64,000 nucleotides of DNA from Chalciporus piperatus (taxonomy: Eukaryota; Basidiomycota; Agaricomycetes; Boletales; Boletaceae): NCBI GenBank assembly GCA_038093975.1, contig JBBPTG010000113.1, positions 1-64,000 on the forward strand, in the 5' to 3' direction. Below are positions 10,718 to 21,278 of this stretch, in pieces; position 1 is the first letter of the stretch, and each line of letters begins with the position of its first letter. The notes beneath the pieces were generated by a model. It saw only the letters and a list, made by a program, of their open reading frames with translations, did not search any database and was not told the origin of the DNA. A program made the position numbers and the translations under genes.

Positions 10718-10903
10718 CCCGACGACACGAGCCGGTACTGCAGTGGCAAGGTCATCACGTCCCCGGAGTTGCAAGCAGAGCTCGCGGGGACAAGGGCGGC
10801 AAAAATTTGATAACCAAAGAATGAGGGCGGTGCCCTCATAATAGTGGTTAAACTATTAAGAACAGATACTACACTTGATCTAAGCCAAAAGGCCAGAGTG
10901 GTA
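10718..10903 (-). ncRNA. U2 spliceosomal snRNA
   Basis: The minus strand carries the highly conserved U2 5' region: GGCCTTTTGGCTTAGATCAA followed by GTGTAGTATCTGTTCTT, which includes the GTAGTA branch-point recognition sequence. It is followed by a U-rich Sm-type site (AATTTTTGCC, forward 10800-10810), a strong hairpin with arms GTCCCCG/CGGGGAC (forward 10758-10790) and the loop IV signature CACTGCAGTACC near the 3' end. The 5' end is placed about 10 nt before GGCC, by analogy with other U2 RNAs; the 3' end is approximate. It pairs with intron branch sites, consistent with the intron-dense genes around it. Confidence 0.9.
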
Positions 10904-10928
10904 AATATTCAGGATGTCGAGCGCGGGT

Positions 10929-10935
10929 TTATATA
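10929..10935 (-). promoter_or_regulatory. TATA box of the U2 snRNA gene
   Basis: TATATAA on the minus strand lies about 26-32 nt upstream of the predicted U2 5' end, the usual spacing for a Pol II TATA element. Confidence 0.6.
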
Positions 10936-11250
10936 CGCCTGACAACTCGCGCACGGACCTTCTCACAAATCTTCGAGTCAAGGTTTCCTTAAACAGCAGC
11001 CAAGGCATTAGTAAGCACACGCATCTATGTCGTACGACAACAGTGAGACAGCACCTGATAGCATTAGAGATAATACAGACAATACATAGGTCAGTCTAAC
11101 TGCAACCAAACACGGAGACTGAGCAAAGACTGAGTAGCATGATGGGTGGATGTTTCTGTAGTATCGTAAGCGTCCAGTACACTAAAATTAGGAGCGAAAG
11201 TTGAGAGAATATGTGCATAATACAAAGCATGATAAATCAAACCGAAACAC

Positions 11251-13620
11251 TCATCCAGTCTCGTCCACAAAATCTATTGCGAAATCGAGCCCTCTGGCAA
11301 TCTTGCCAGCCCGCAAACACATCCCACGCATGAAGGTATTTTGACGCCTCGGGGGTGACGACGGTCCTGGATGACCAGTGAAATCAACGGCGTCAGATGC
11401 CAATGGCTGAGACGATGACGATGCTCTCAAGTTCGAACTAGAATGGGCGTGCCTGAGGGGGGCGCTCGATACACACCGCAGACTTGGAGTGGTTCGAATG
11501 ACTTTCGGGTTCACCCGAGTGCCGTTTGAAAGGACGACTGGAGATGACTCTTCATTTCGTTTGCTGGAAACGGTAGAGGAACGTCGCCTAGATGAGGACG
11601 GCCCGACGCTGACAGTGCTGACGGTAGTCGTTTTCAACCTGTCCGGCGAGCGGGGTAGGTCTGTGGAAACATAGCCGCGAGGACTAGTGGTACTCTGGAT
11701 AAAATTTCTGATGTTCGGATAATGCGTGTGGGGATGTGCTAGCCGGGAGCTGGTGGCGGAATGTAGTGACAAGGACGGGGATCTGAGTCTCGGAGACCCT
11801 GAGGGAGATGCGTCCGAGAGCGGCGGGGAAGGTAGTGGCGAAGATATGCTGGTGTGAATATGTGTTTGTCTGGAAGTGTCATACCTGGCGGCGATTTCTG
11901 GTCGTTGCTTAATCCGACCTTGGCGCTCCAAGTCCCTCATCCACCCTTCCCACTCCATTTCACTATCATCATCACTTTGTCCTTCAGAGCCAAGGTATGC
12001 CTGAGAGAATGTGGAGCTGGTCTTGTACCGCATTTCCTGCGAGAACGCGTGACGGTGCTGGGGGATGTTTCCTATCAATGTGTCCCCAAGACCCTTTTCA
12101 GTCCAAAGTACCCATGCCATTGGCTTGCCCACGTCTCCCATACCAGCCTTGCGCGCACTCTCAACAGTGTTTATGCGCCATTCAGGATATGGAATGGCGT
12201 CATACGATGACGCATAATCAGACGAGACACCGGAAGTATGGGCAACGGTTATAACGGAAGACGAGGGGAGAAATGTCGATGATATTGGATGAGGAGAGTA
12301 ACGGTGAAGGACTCGAAGGATACTTGAAAACGCTACAAGTGCACGTCAGGATGCTTTCTTATTGACCAAACTAGGAGATCCCCACCATGGTCATCGAGTG
12401 CGTCAAGGATAAGCCATTCCCCCTCCCCTCTGTATATGTCATTTGGGTCATACTTATATTTACCAGAACTCTTTCGGAGGCAATCCTGTTCAGCGTCTTG
12501 CTTTGTCTCGGGGGCAGGGCATTCTACGTGTAGCAAGGATGTATCCTTTGGCTCATGGTTGACGTTGCTTTTCCAATGCTCGGATATTGGAGACGATGGC
12601 GCCGATGGTGGTGGGGAAAGCACACCGGCCACGGGTTCTGAATGGATGGTTCGAAATTTGATGCAAATAACCCGGGGTTCTGCAATGATGGAAAATGTCC
12701 GCTTGAGGGTGTCGGCGCCGCGAAGGGCCCTCATCGTACCCAGTGAAAATTGGTGAATAGGAGGGTTCGTCTGAGACCGAGATGTTAGCGTGCCCCGCTG
12801 AGATATGGAGGGGACCATGTACCGCATGCTCCTTGCAAAGGGAGAGAATCCCCTGGTTGATGACTACCCAGCGATCTTTCCATTCCACCTTGGCCTTCCG
12901 TTTCCTGTCTGTGGTTTGCTTGGGCGCGAAAGCATCTAATAGGGGGCCGAACTTGTCCTGACCTCTTTGACCGCCGAGCTCATGTGGACTGTCATGCCCA
13001 GGTGCTTCAAAACGCCCGGACTTGGGACTCCAAACAGCGCGGAAAACCCTAACTTTGGCTTGGAAATATGGTTGGATATAGTCCGCCAGGATCTCCCGTG
13101 GCAACGAAATGATGGTGCCGGCTGGATGCATTTCGAGGAGTTCAAAAGGACGAAGCTTGTACCATGAAAGGGTAAAGTCATCCTCGAGCATGGTTCCCGT
13201 GGAGAAGGACACGAGTGTGTGTTGGTCGACAAGAGGGCTGCTTCCTGGTTGAACCGTCTGAGAAGACTGGCGGTGCTTTGACGCCAGATGTGAATGAATG
13301 ATTTGGTTCCTTGATATCCCGTACCGAGGGGATAGGTCGTCCTCTGAATCGTCGTCGTATTCATCATCTTCGTTGTATCCGTCGTCCAAGCTGTCCACAG
13401 AACGGGAGTGTATACCGGAGGCGAAGATGATCGGGGAACCTGGACGCTGAGTGCGTGCGCCCGGGGAATGCACAAGATTGCATTTCGAAAGTATCCAGTG
13501 CTTAACCTGTTTTATTTTCCATGTGTCATCGAGATGGGTGACGAACCACTGATCGTAGGGGACTGCCAATATATGGGGTGACACATCAACGGTTGGTAAC
13601 GAGGTCGGGGAGCAAGACAC
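11251..13620 (-). CDS. Uncharacterised PH-like domain protein
   Basis: Three exons join on the minus strand. The first (down to about 12835) contains YDQWFVTHLDDTWKIKQVKH, an acidic tract around DDGYNEDDEYDDDSEDD, and EWKDRWVVINQGILSLCKE. An intron (GTACATGG...GTCTCAG) brings this together with HQFSLGTMRALRGADTLKR and PRVICIKF, giving a split PH-like fold. A second intron (about 12322-12376) joins LDALDDH to AFSSILRVLHRYSPHPISS. The last exon is Ser/Pro-rich and ends GKIARGLDFAIDFVDETG. The extreme 5' end is uncertain: the frame at 13620 opens with GTG and an upstream exon probably supplies the ATG. I recall similar uncharacterised proteins in Agaricomycetes; membrane or cortical signalling is only a guess from the PH-like part. 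Confidence 0.65.
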
Positions 13621-13950
13621 ACACCGAATCTGCAGGCAATTGGGACTAACGCACGGTCATTGTCCGAGTGCATTACCTCTGCGGTCTCAGACCACTACGG
13701 CTCTTGGGTGAGCAGTTTAGCGCCGTCTGAGCTGGTCACTTGCAAAGTTCAAAGTGGTGGTGACGGGAACGATTCAAGTTTTATTTAGACTATGTGAAAC
13801 AGCACAACATGTAGTACTACAGATCGGCCAAGTACTACACAGACCGAGTGTTTACATAAGCCAACTCTGGTTACGGTCAGACTAGCGCGTACTACTACCA
13901 CTTCAGTCTACCAGTACTCTGGTGACGCATGCCAGTGTAACAGACCACCA

Positions 13951-16900
13951 TGTCGCTCGTGAGCGATCCGGGGTATGCTTCGTTTCAACTAAGTGTTCAT
14001 GTCGACGTTCTGATTTTCTCCGTAGCTATCTAGTACATAGTCTCCGGTTGTCTTATTTGCGCAACGTCGATGACCCATACGGTGGTCGTATCATATCCTT
14101 GAGCCCATCTTACACTTCCAATCCCTACATCCTTGCAGCATCTCTTGCCGACATCCATCGCTGGCCAGAGCTCGAGCACCCTTCCAGTCCCCCAATATCC
14201 GACGATGAGGATGATGACAACAAAGCACGAGGCCCGTCGAATCTCGGCGGCGCCACTGGCCTCAGACACCACCAGACCATCATGGGTTCACGATCTGGCG
14301 CCCTGGGTATGAGAGTCACGGGAAGACGCGCCTCAACTTCCAGACGGGCTCCGCAGATAACAAATGGGCTCAGTGTCCCGCCAGAACCAGAATCCACTCA
14401 TCAGGCTCCCCCATCCCGCGTAACAGCTGTTGGCTCAGGTGATAGTGACCCTGGGCCACGTCTTCGAGAGGTTGAGGTCATTCCCCCTTCTACTTCGAGG
14501 TCATTGCAGAAGGATGATCCTCTGCCTCCTGAACCACCTGCAAAAGAGGTCCAATTCATCCCCAAGTTCAAAGGAGCAGCGGAGATGGAAGCGCGTCGAA
14601 GGCTACGCATGATGGCTCGTCGAGGTCAAGCAACCGCCAATCCTAAACTTGCTTCTGTTGCAAATAAATATATCAATCCCGAGATGTCGTCCTCAGATGA
14701 TGACGAGGGAATCCTTGATGACGAGAACGACGAAGACTTCGATCTTGTCGACCATGGCGATGACATGGATGAAGATGATGAATTTGATCCGTATGCCACT
14801 CTCTACCTCCCACTTGTTCAGTGTCTGATTTCAGTACAGTGACTTTGCCGCCTCTCGTCCTCCCGGCGCTGGTTTCGATAGTACTTCAGACGTGATATCT
14901 GTATTGTCAGGGGCGGCATCTGTTGCTTCCGTGTCAAACCCCTCAGCTTTTGGGTCATCCTCCTATGTTGCTCAACACACACGCACACGATCTCGCCTCA
15001 GTCCTGTCTCAGAGTCTCGTGCCGATGAATTGCACGATGGTCAGTCTTCAGCTGATCATGACGAATCCATAGATGCCCATTTCGATATGGTTAAACCACC
15101 TCCGCCCGCCGAACGACAAATCGTTCCTATCATCCTTAGACCAGAGGGCCGTAGGCGGGGTGCCTCGATCTCTCAACCCATCCTCGACACGCCCGCATCA
15201 GACATAGTGTTTGCACGGAGCAAGATCGTTCCGAAGACACAGGTCTCAGCCTTGTCGACGATGCTTGCCTCAACTGTCGGATCTTCAAATCCTTTCAGCG
15301 AATTGTATGCCTCCATATCAGGACGTGGAGAGTCTGCATCGATTGACGTCAAAGCGTTCTTCCCCCACGCTCGTGAACCGGAAGGAAAGGCCATGACCCT
15401 GCATGTTCGACAAGACGCAACCGTCGAAGAGGTTATCGGGTTTGCGTTGTGGACTTACTGGGAGAAAGATTGGCTCCCGAAGTTGAATGAAGGGTTGAGC
15501 GATAATGATCCAAAGCTGGCCGGAGTGGGTTGGATCATGAGAATCGCTGAAGACAATGGAGAAGTCGATGAAGACTTTCCGCGTAAGCCCTGAAAGTATA
15601 CTTGACGGCATCATGTAGCTTACGGTGACCATCTCAGCACCTGATCGTACTGGGAAAGTTTCAAAGTTCAACTTTGATGCATTTGCGATCCTGGGAGCGA
15701 CTCCTCTTCAAAGTGAGTTCGTCTTTTAGGGTATTCAGGACAAGATAATTCAATACATGTGTTTTCTCCAGTTCAACAGAACGAGCAGTTGGAGAGCAAG
15801 ATCCAGCGGCACCCCTCGAGGATTGTGGCTGCACCAAAGAAAGTTGACACACTTCCGGTACCTGGTCTTGTCCCACCATCAGTCCCGGGCGCTGGAACAA
15901 GTTCCGTCTTTGGCACCACACCGATCTTGTCTTCATCTCTTGGGCCATCTTCAAGTCACGGTCCTCCAATATTCCTCCGCATACGTGTCGCCGACACTGC
16001 TGACGATGTCCACGTTTCCACTACAATCCCTGTGTATGTACATTGTCATTATCTTCATTCTAAGCTGACCTTTTCATAGATCGGCCGGCATGTATATGCA
16101 AGAAGCTCTGGAACTCGTCTGCCGAAAACGCAAACTCGCGAACCCGAACGACTATGCGCTCATCCTCAATGATCTAAACATCCTGATCTATCTCGATCGC
16201 ACCGTGGCCTCACTTGAGGGTAAGCGTGAACTCACTTTAGTCAAGAGGTCCATGCTGCCTCAGTTGGGTATCGAACCCGAGACCCGTGCCACGAGGACTA
16301 CCGATCCCAATGGTATGTATACATCATTAGTTTATTGTTTTATTTTGTGGAAGTTGCTAAACTTATGCGCCTGTCAGCGTCCATCTTCAAGCGAATTTCG
16401 GACGTTCCAGACATGCATTACAGTGCCGGAACGGACTACGCTACTGCTTACAAGGTTCGTCTCTTTCTGATGTTCAGTCTGCAGATATTGACTGGCACGC
16501 AGCGATACACCATATATCGCAAGATGCCTGTGCTGGCACGTCAAGAGCGTACCCTAGCTATCGACGGTGTCTACGTCCACGTGAGTGTAATTCGCAGGCA
16601 TGAGAGTCGTGATCTCATATGATTCGCACTAAGATCATGCCTTCTGCAAACAAAGCAAAGGCCGTCTTTGATAGTGGAAGGACGCTGTCTTTCCATATTA
16701 AAAGCATATTGGTTTGTCAACAATCACAAAAAACGTCGACACTCTTCAAGGTGGTTGTCCAACGGGACAGCAGGAACAAGCGATACGACTTTGAGGCAGA
16801 TACTCCTAAGTTGGCAGGTGAGAAATTTCACTCGTCATTGTGTAATACTCTCTGACAACACCCGACAGCTGAAATCGTTCAAGCAATCAAATCACTCAAA

Positions 16901-16960
16901 GCCACACTGGACAGGACTTCCACAGTCCATCGTTCCAGGCGAAGCAGACACGTAGGGTGA
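13951..16960 (+). CDS. sin1: TORC2 subunit SIN1/AVO1
   Basis: The ATG at 13951 opens MSLVSDPG, joined over a short intron to YLVHSLRLSYLRNVDDPYGG, the SIN1 N-terminal signature. A long disordered acidic region follows (DEDDDN, DDDEGILDDENDEDFD). The CRIM domain (about residues 430-570) starts with VKAFFPHAREPEGKAMTLHV and includes GFALWTYWEKDWLPKLNEG and GKVSKFNFDAFAILG. Next come a Ras-binding-like ubiquitin fold (IFLRIRVADTADDVHVST, EALELVCRKRKLANPNDYAL) and a C-terminal PH domain (YTIYRKMPVLARQERTLAID, then IKSLKATLDRT). At least seven introns are needed and all frames close; the stop is TGA at 16958. In the family this subunit holds TORC2 together and recruits AGC kinases to membranes. 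Confidence 0.9.
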
Positions 16961-17226
16961 CCAAATCTGTCGTAACTGTACCATTCTTAATTCGTTTACT
17001 TCAACGCACGGACTTCATTGCATTTCATGTATATCTACCACATCTTCGTCTTCTGCATCTGTTTCATAGTTGTTGTGAATAGAACTTTTGATTTTTTGAT
17101 TACATAAGCCAACTCAAGTACAGAGGACTTGGGATCATTTGAGCTACACTTTTTCTACGCGACACCAGGCAAGTGTCTTCTTCGAAAACTCCAGCGTCAC
17201 TTCGAACTAAGAAACCTACAGTTCAG

Positions 17227-17691
17227 ATGCCTCTCCCTTTCGACCTTTGTGCGCGCGTACAAAACGCTTTCCGTGCGCGTCACCGGCTCCTAGCAGTCGA
17301 GCACTCAAAGCAAAACCTCGCCATCCTCTCGATTCTCCTCCGTGCTGGCTTCCTGAGCACCATTACAAGAGGAACAATTGCGGCACCATCGCCTTCTGAT
17401 TTTCAACGCGTCAACGATTCCCAGCGTCGCATCTGGGCAGAGCTAAAATACCGCGACGACCGACCCGTGCTCTCCGATATGGGACTTATCAGCATGCCCA
17501 GTCGACGCGTGTTCATGGACCTCGGCGAGATTAAGCGGATGTGTAGTGGAAGGAGAGCGCAGAAAGTGAAACCGTTGGGTCTTGGGGAAATTGCGGTGGT
17601 GAAGACGAATAACAAGGAGCATGAATGGTTGGAGGCGCGGGAGGCATTGATATTGGGGCTGGATGGAGAGGTCGTTTGCAGAGCTGGATGA
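17227..17691 (+). CDS. Mitochondrial small-subunit ribosomal protein bS8m
   Basis: A single exon of 154 residues begins MPLPFDLCARVQNAFRARHR, matching the start of S8 proteins (binding to the central domain of small-subunit rRNA). The second half holds LKYRDDRPVLSDMGLISMPS, where bacterial S8 has the RxxxP...RV segment, and ends LGLGEIAVVKTNNKEHEW, resembling the conserved GEIA... C-terminus. Yeast Mrps8 is 155 residues, so length fits. The frame extends upstream without ATG to 17173; the ATG at 17227 is the first in-frame one. Confidence 0.82.
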   Translation: MPLPFDLCARVQNAFRARHRLLAVEHSKQNLAILSILLRAGFLSTITRGTIAAPSPSDFQRVNDSQRRIWAELKYRDDRPVLSDMGLISMPSRRVFMDLGEIKRMCSGRRAQKVKPLGLGEIAVVKTNNKEHEWLEAREALILGLDGEVVCRAG

Positions 17692-18476
17692 CCAATTCTG
17701 GTATTTGTTGCGTTTCCCTCCCCTTGTAACCCTTGACTCATGGCGTTTCGTTGAAAGGAGCGTTCGTGTTGTTATTATGCCCTTCATTAATCTAATAATG
17801 CCATACACCCACCCGTCGAACATTCACCTAGGAGTGAGTGGATTGAAGCCATTCTTCACTGCATCATCTCTTTGCTCGAAGACCACACAGGTGTGGACAT
17901 ATAGATACGGACCCCAGTTTTATACGACTTCTTCGCTCAGCGCGTTCAACTAAATACATGCAGCACGCCATGCCTCCCACAGTTGAAATACCCAAACCCT
18001 TCACTATCTCATTATTCCACCCTCCCGTGTGCAAATTGATTCCGCGCTCTCCTTCCTCGAGCACTTTATGACCTTCCAAATCGCTCGTTGCAAAGATTCA
18101 CGTCAGATGATGGTGTAGATTCCAATCAGCACTGGAGGGAGACTAGAGGACTGTCACGACCGTGGTTTCGACGATCGCGACTGGAATGCTCAAAGGCGGT
18201 AGCGCTGCATGAGGTCCGCAGAAAGGGGCAAAATCCGTTGTGTTCGTTCACATTTACACTGTAAGCTTCCTCTAATGATTCTATATATTTCGGTAAATAC
18301 AAAGTCCAAGATGTAGCTATTAACCTAGTTATCATCAGACTACAGAAAGCGTAATAACTCATCAGGATGAATGCGTTGGTCTCATGGGTATCGGTCGTGT
18401 CAGGGACTTTGGTATGACTTTTGAATTCCTCGTTCCCCAGTCTCCGTCCAACCTTTTGCAGTATCTCTCAGTGACC
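17692..18476. other. Intergenic region between convergent genes
   Basis: Contains the 3' ends of the mitochondrial S8 gene (plus) and the MATE transporter (minus). I see no coding sequence; short frames such as one on the minus strand at 18126-18362 lack any recognisable feature. Confidence 0.4.
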
Positions 18477-20802
18477 TCACCTTTTCTCCAACCTACTCCG
18501 GGCGTTCTCTACCTCGGCTCTCCAGTTGACACCGTGGATTCCAGTCGCGATTCCTACTCCAGAAGCGTACACCAGCGCGACTGTCAATCCCTCCCAAAGT
18601 CCTCCCAGACCACGGTCGCACACAAACGTGAGGTACAGGCCGAGGGGGATTCCAAGGGCGTAGTAGGCGGACAGGTTAATCACGGCACCTGCGGACTAAG
18701 AAGAGTTAAGGGGAGACCAAGAAAGAATCGATCGACCGACTTACTTGTTTACCCCGAGCACGGAACACCCCACCCGTAACACTAGCTGTTCCATCGAAAA
18801 CCTGGAAAAGCGCAACAAGGGGCACAATGGACGCAACGAGCGAGACGACCTCTGAGGAATAAGTCAGCGCCCCGATCGTGCTGGTAAATGCGAACAACAT
18901 GGATGGAACTGGGGCTTACCCGGGTCGCTATTAAAAAGATAACTCCACTGATTACGGAAAGCTAGGAATAGAGCACTGGAAGGAAGAAGCAGAAGTGAGA
19001 TATCAGCTCATACCGTGCAAGTGGAAAACACCCACCTCCAAACACTTCCCATGGCAATAGCCATCACAATGGATGTCCAAGCAGCCAGGCCGGCCCTTCT
19101 CGCGTTGCCTTGGCCAAGGAGATTTCCAATTCTAAATCCGCAGAGTGTGAAAGGAATTGACAATGATCAGTCTATGTCTACACGAGGCACACCATCACAA
19201 TACCCACCGTACAGAAGTCGCGACACTCAACGCGAACGGGGCCTGATAGGTACATGACGCGGAGAGGAGCAATACGGACTGCGCCGCGAGTGCAACGGGT
19301 CCTAGCCTATGAAGCAGATGTCAGCTCCAGGGTGATACACAGTAAAATGGGGGAGAACTCACTGGCTAGCAGCGACTGTAATATGAATGATCTCAATAAG
19401 TATGGAGTGTTCCCCAGTGCTCGGAAGCCCGAAGATGGAGGTACCTAATAAGAGTACTCACGTCCAACCAGTTCCCAACTCCACCATTCACTCGCAGTCT
19501 GGCCTACTCCTGCGATTCCGAGCCTGGCTAACAAGCCCCATCCCTTCCAAATTTCGCCTGTAATCGGATTCAAAGATCCGCGCGTGATAGGAGACCACGC
19601 AGTCCGAGGAGCATAAAAGTATCCGTAGAGGATGGAAGCAAGCGACACAAGGTTAAAGGAAAGCGAAGTGGCGAGTGGAGCGCCGGGGAATGAAAGGCCG
19701 AGGGGATAAACTACCCAACCACGGAGAGAAATCAAACCCAAGAACAACCTATGGATAAAAACATGGGCACGCACCAAACAACCAATTCAAAAATGCGTTG
19801 ATCGGTGCAATTATTATTGTGATCCTCGTGGGGACATCAAACAATCCTTGAGACTGGAAATAGCGTCTAAGCGGATCCTGAGTCAGGATCAGGCGAATTC
19901 GAAGCGTGCTTTGAAATACCTGGAGATACAATTGAAGGTGTACGCAGGAAGCCCAAGGCATGCATAGCGGAGGTAAACTGCAGCGAGTCGTGCCACCTCA
20001 GGCTCTTGGTTGAGACTGAGGAGGATAGGCTCGGCGTTCAGCCATATTGCCAAGATCGGCTGCGAGGAGGTGAGCTCTCCTGACTTCAATCCAGGTTAAT
20101 CAATGCGGACATACGATGAGCATCATTCCTGTCATAAGGACTGGACATGTCTGTGAGTAGGATTGTGAGAGCACCGACGAAGTAAACACGCACCCATCCT
20201 CTGAGACCATAGGCCAACCATATAAGGCCTATCTGATGTCCAGGCAGGTGGAAGGAGGGTATCCAGTGTTGACGCAACGCCCTGCACAATGCTGTATCCG
20301 GTGACGGAAGCAGACATCGAGCCCAGAGTAGCCGCTGCAAGGGAAAGCGTTGAGATGTGACCTATCGATATAACAGAGGCGAGGATGAAAGAGTATTCAA
20401 AGAGGTGAGTGCTGTAACAGGGGTCAGTGTATGAAGAGGGTAAGTCGATAGGGAAACGTACCCAAACACAGGGAGGGAATAAAGGGTGAGTATCCGGAGC
20501 TCCTCACGGAACATCTGTGGGGTGGGTATTAATTCAGCAGAAGGATTTGATACATTGTCATCTGCTGGTTCGTGCAGCTTCGGTATGGGAGGAGGTTGTA
20601 AGAGGGGTGTACGCTCAGAGGCAGAGAAAGCCTCTGCAACACCGACTGAACCCCTTCCTCGAATAGGGATACCCTGGAGCGAATCGGAGAGGGCCTCGGT
20701 TGGCTGTTGATCTTGTCCTTCTACTGAGGATGCGCCATAATGAGATAGAATGGCATAGTCTTCACGAAGCGACTGGGGTGTACCAGAGTGACTGAACGAC
20801 AT
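18477..20802 (-). CDS. MATE family multidrug/metabolite antiporter
   Basis: The start is ATG at 20802 (MSFSHSGTPQSLREDYAILS), with a long cytosolic N-terminus containing ERTPLLQ. About ten exons follow. Visible helices include LRILTLYSLPVFG, SVTGYSIVQGVASTLDTLLP (the conserved MATE motif between TM2 and TM3), VARLAAVYLRYACLGLPAYT, SQGLFDVPTRITIIIAP, GLSFPGAPLATSLSFN, VSLVASIVPLVALFQVFDG and YYALGIPLGLYLTF. The order matches fungal MATE proteins with two six-helix bundles that exchange organic cations for H+ or Na+ at the plasma or vacuolar membrane. It ends VENARSRLEKR. Substrate unknown. Confidence 0.88.
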
Positions 20803-21278
20803 GGATGATCGTGTGAGTAGTTTGGAGTCACAGAGAAAAGGAAATCGGATCGACTCGAAGAAGGGGAACGTGGATTTTGACTTTCAAGCCAACCGATCGA
20901 GTTGCGAGGCTGTTCAGCCTGGAGGGTCGACAATGGACGTTGAGTCAAATATTTTCAGTACCAATTCTTCGGCTACTAGTACAAGACTTTGCTCGGGCCG
21001 CCGCCGATCACAGCATTATTTATGTCCATTCTAATCGCACGATCCGTCCTGGTTGATGGAGTGTAAACTTGCAATCACGATTGTGATTGATACAGAGTTG
21101 ACGACTATCAAAGGACCTACTCGGTAACAGTTTTCTGCTTTCTTGATCTTCGGTGTGTTGATCAAGAGCCTGAGCAGGCTGAGCGTGAAATGGCATACTG
21201 TACAATGGGGAATTCCGTGAGTCTCTTATTTAGGGTCAGCAGCTATGGTCAGCCACTGCGCCGACAGCTGTCAAGGAT
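20803..21278. other. Divergent promoter region between MATE and polymerase eta genes
   Basis: This gap separates the start codons of two divergently transcribed genes. No coding feature is supported. It is expected to carry both promoters; I see no clear TATA box for either. Confidence 0.4.

Noticed and set aside
11489..12254. Plus-strand frames opposite the last exon of the PH-like gene
   Set aside because: Ser/Pro-rich coding sequence gives open antisense frames; the minus-strand frame joins upstream exons logically.
16255..16280. GTATCGAACCCGAGACC, similar to the T-arm of a tRNA
   Set aside because: It lies inside the SIN1 coding frame and no acceptor, D or anticodon arms can be folded around it.
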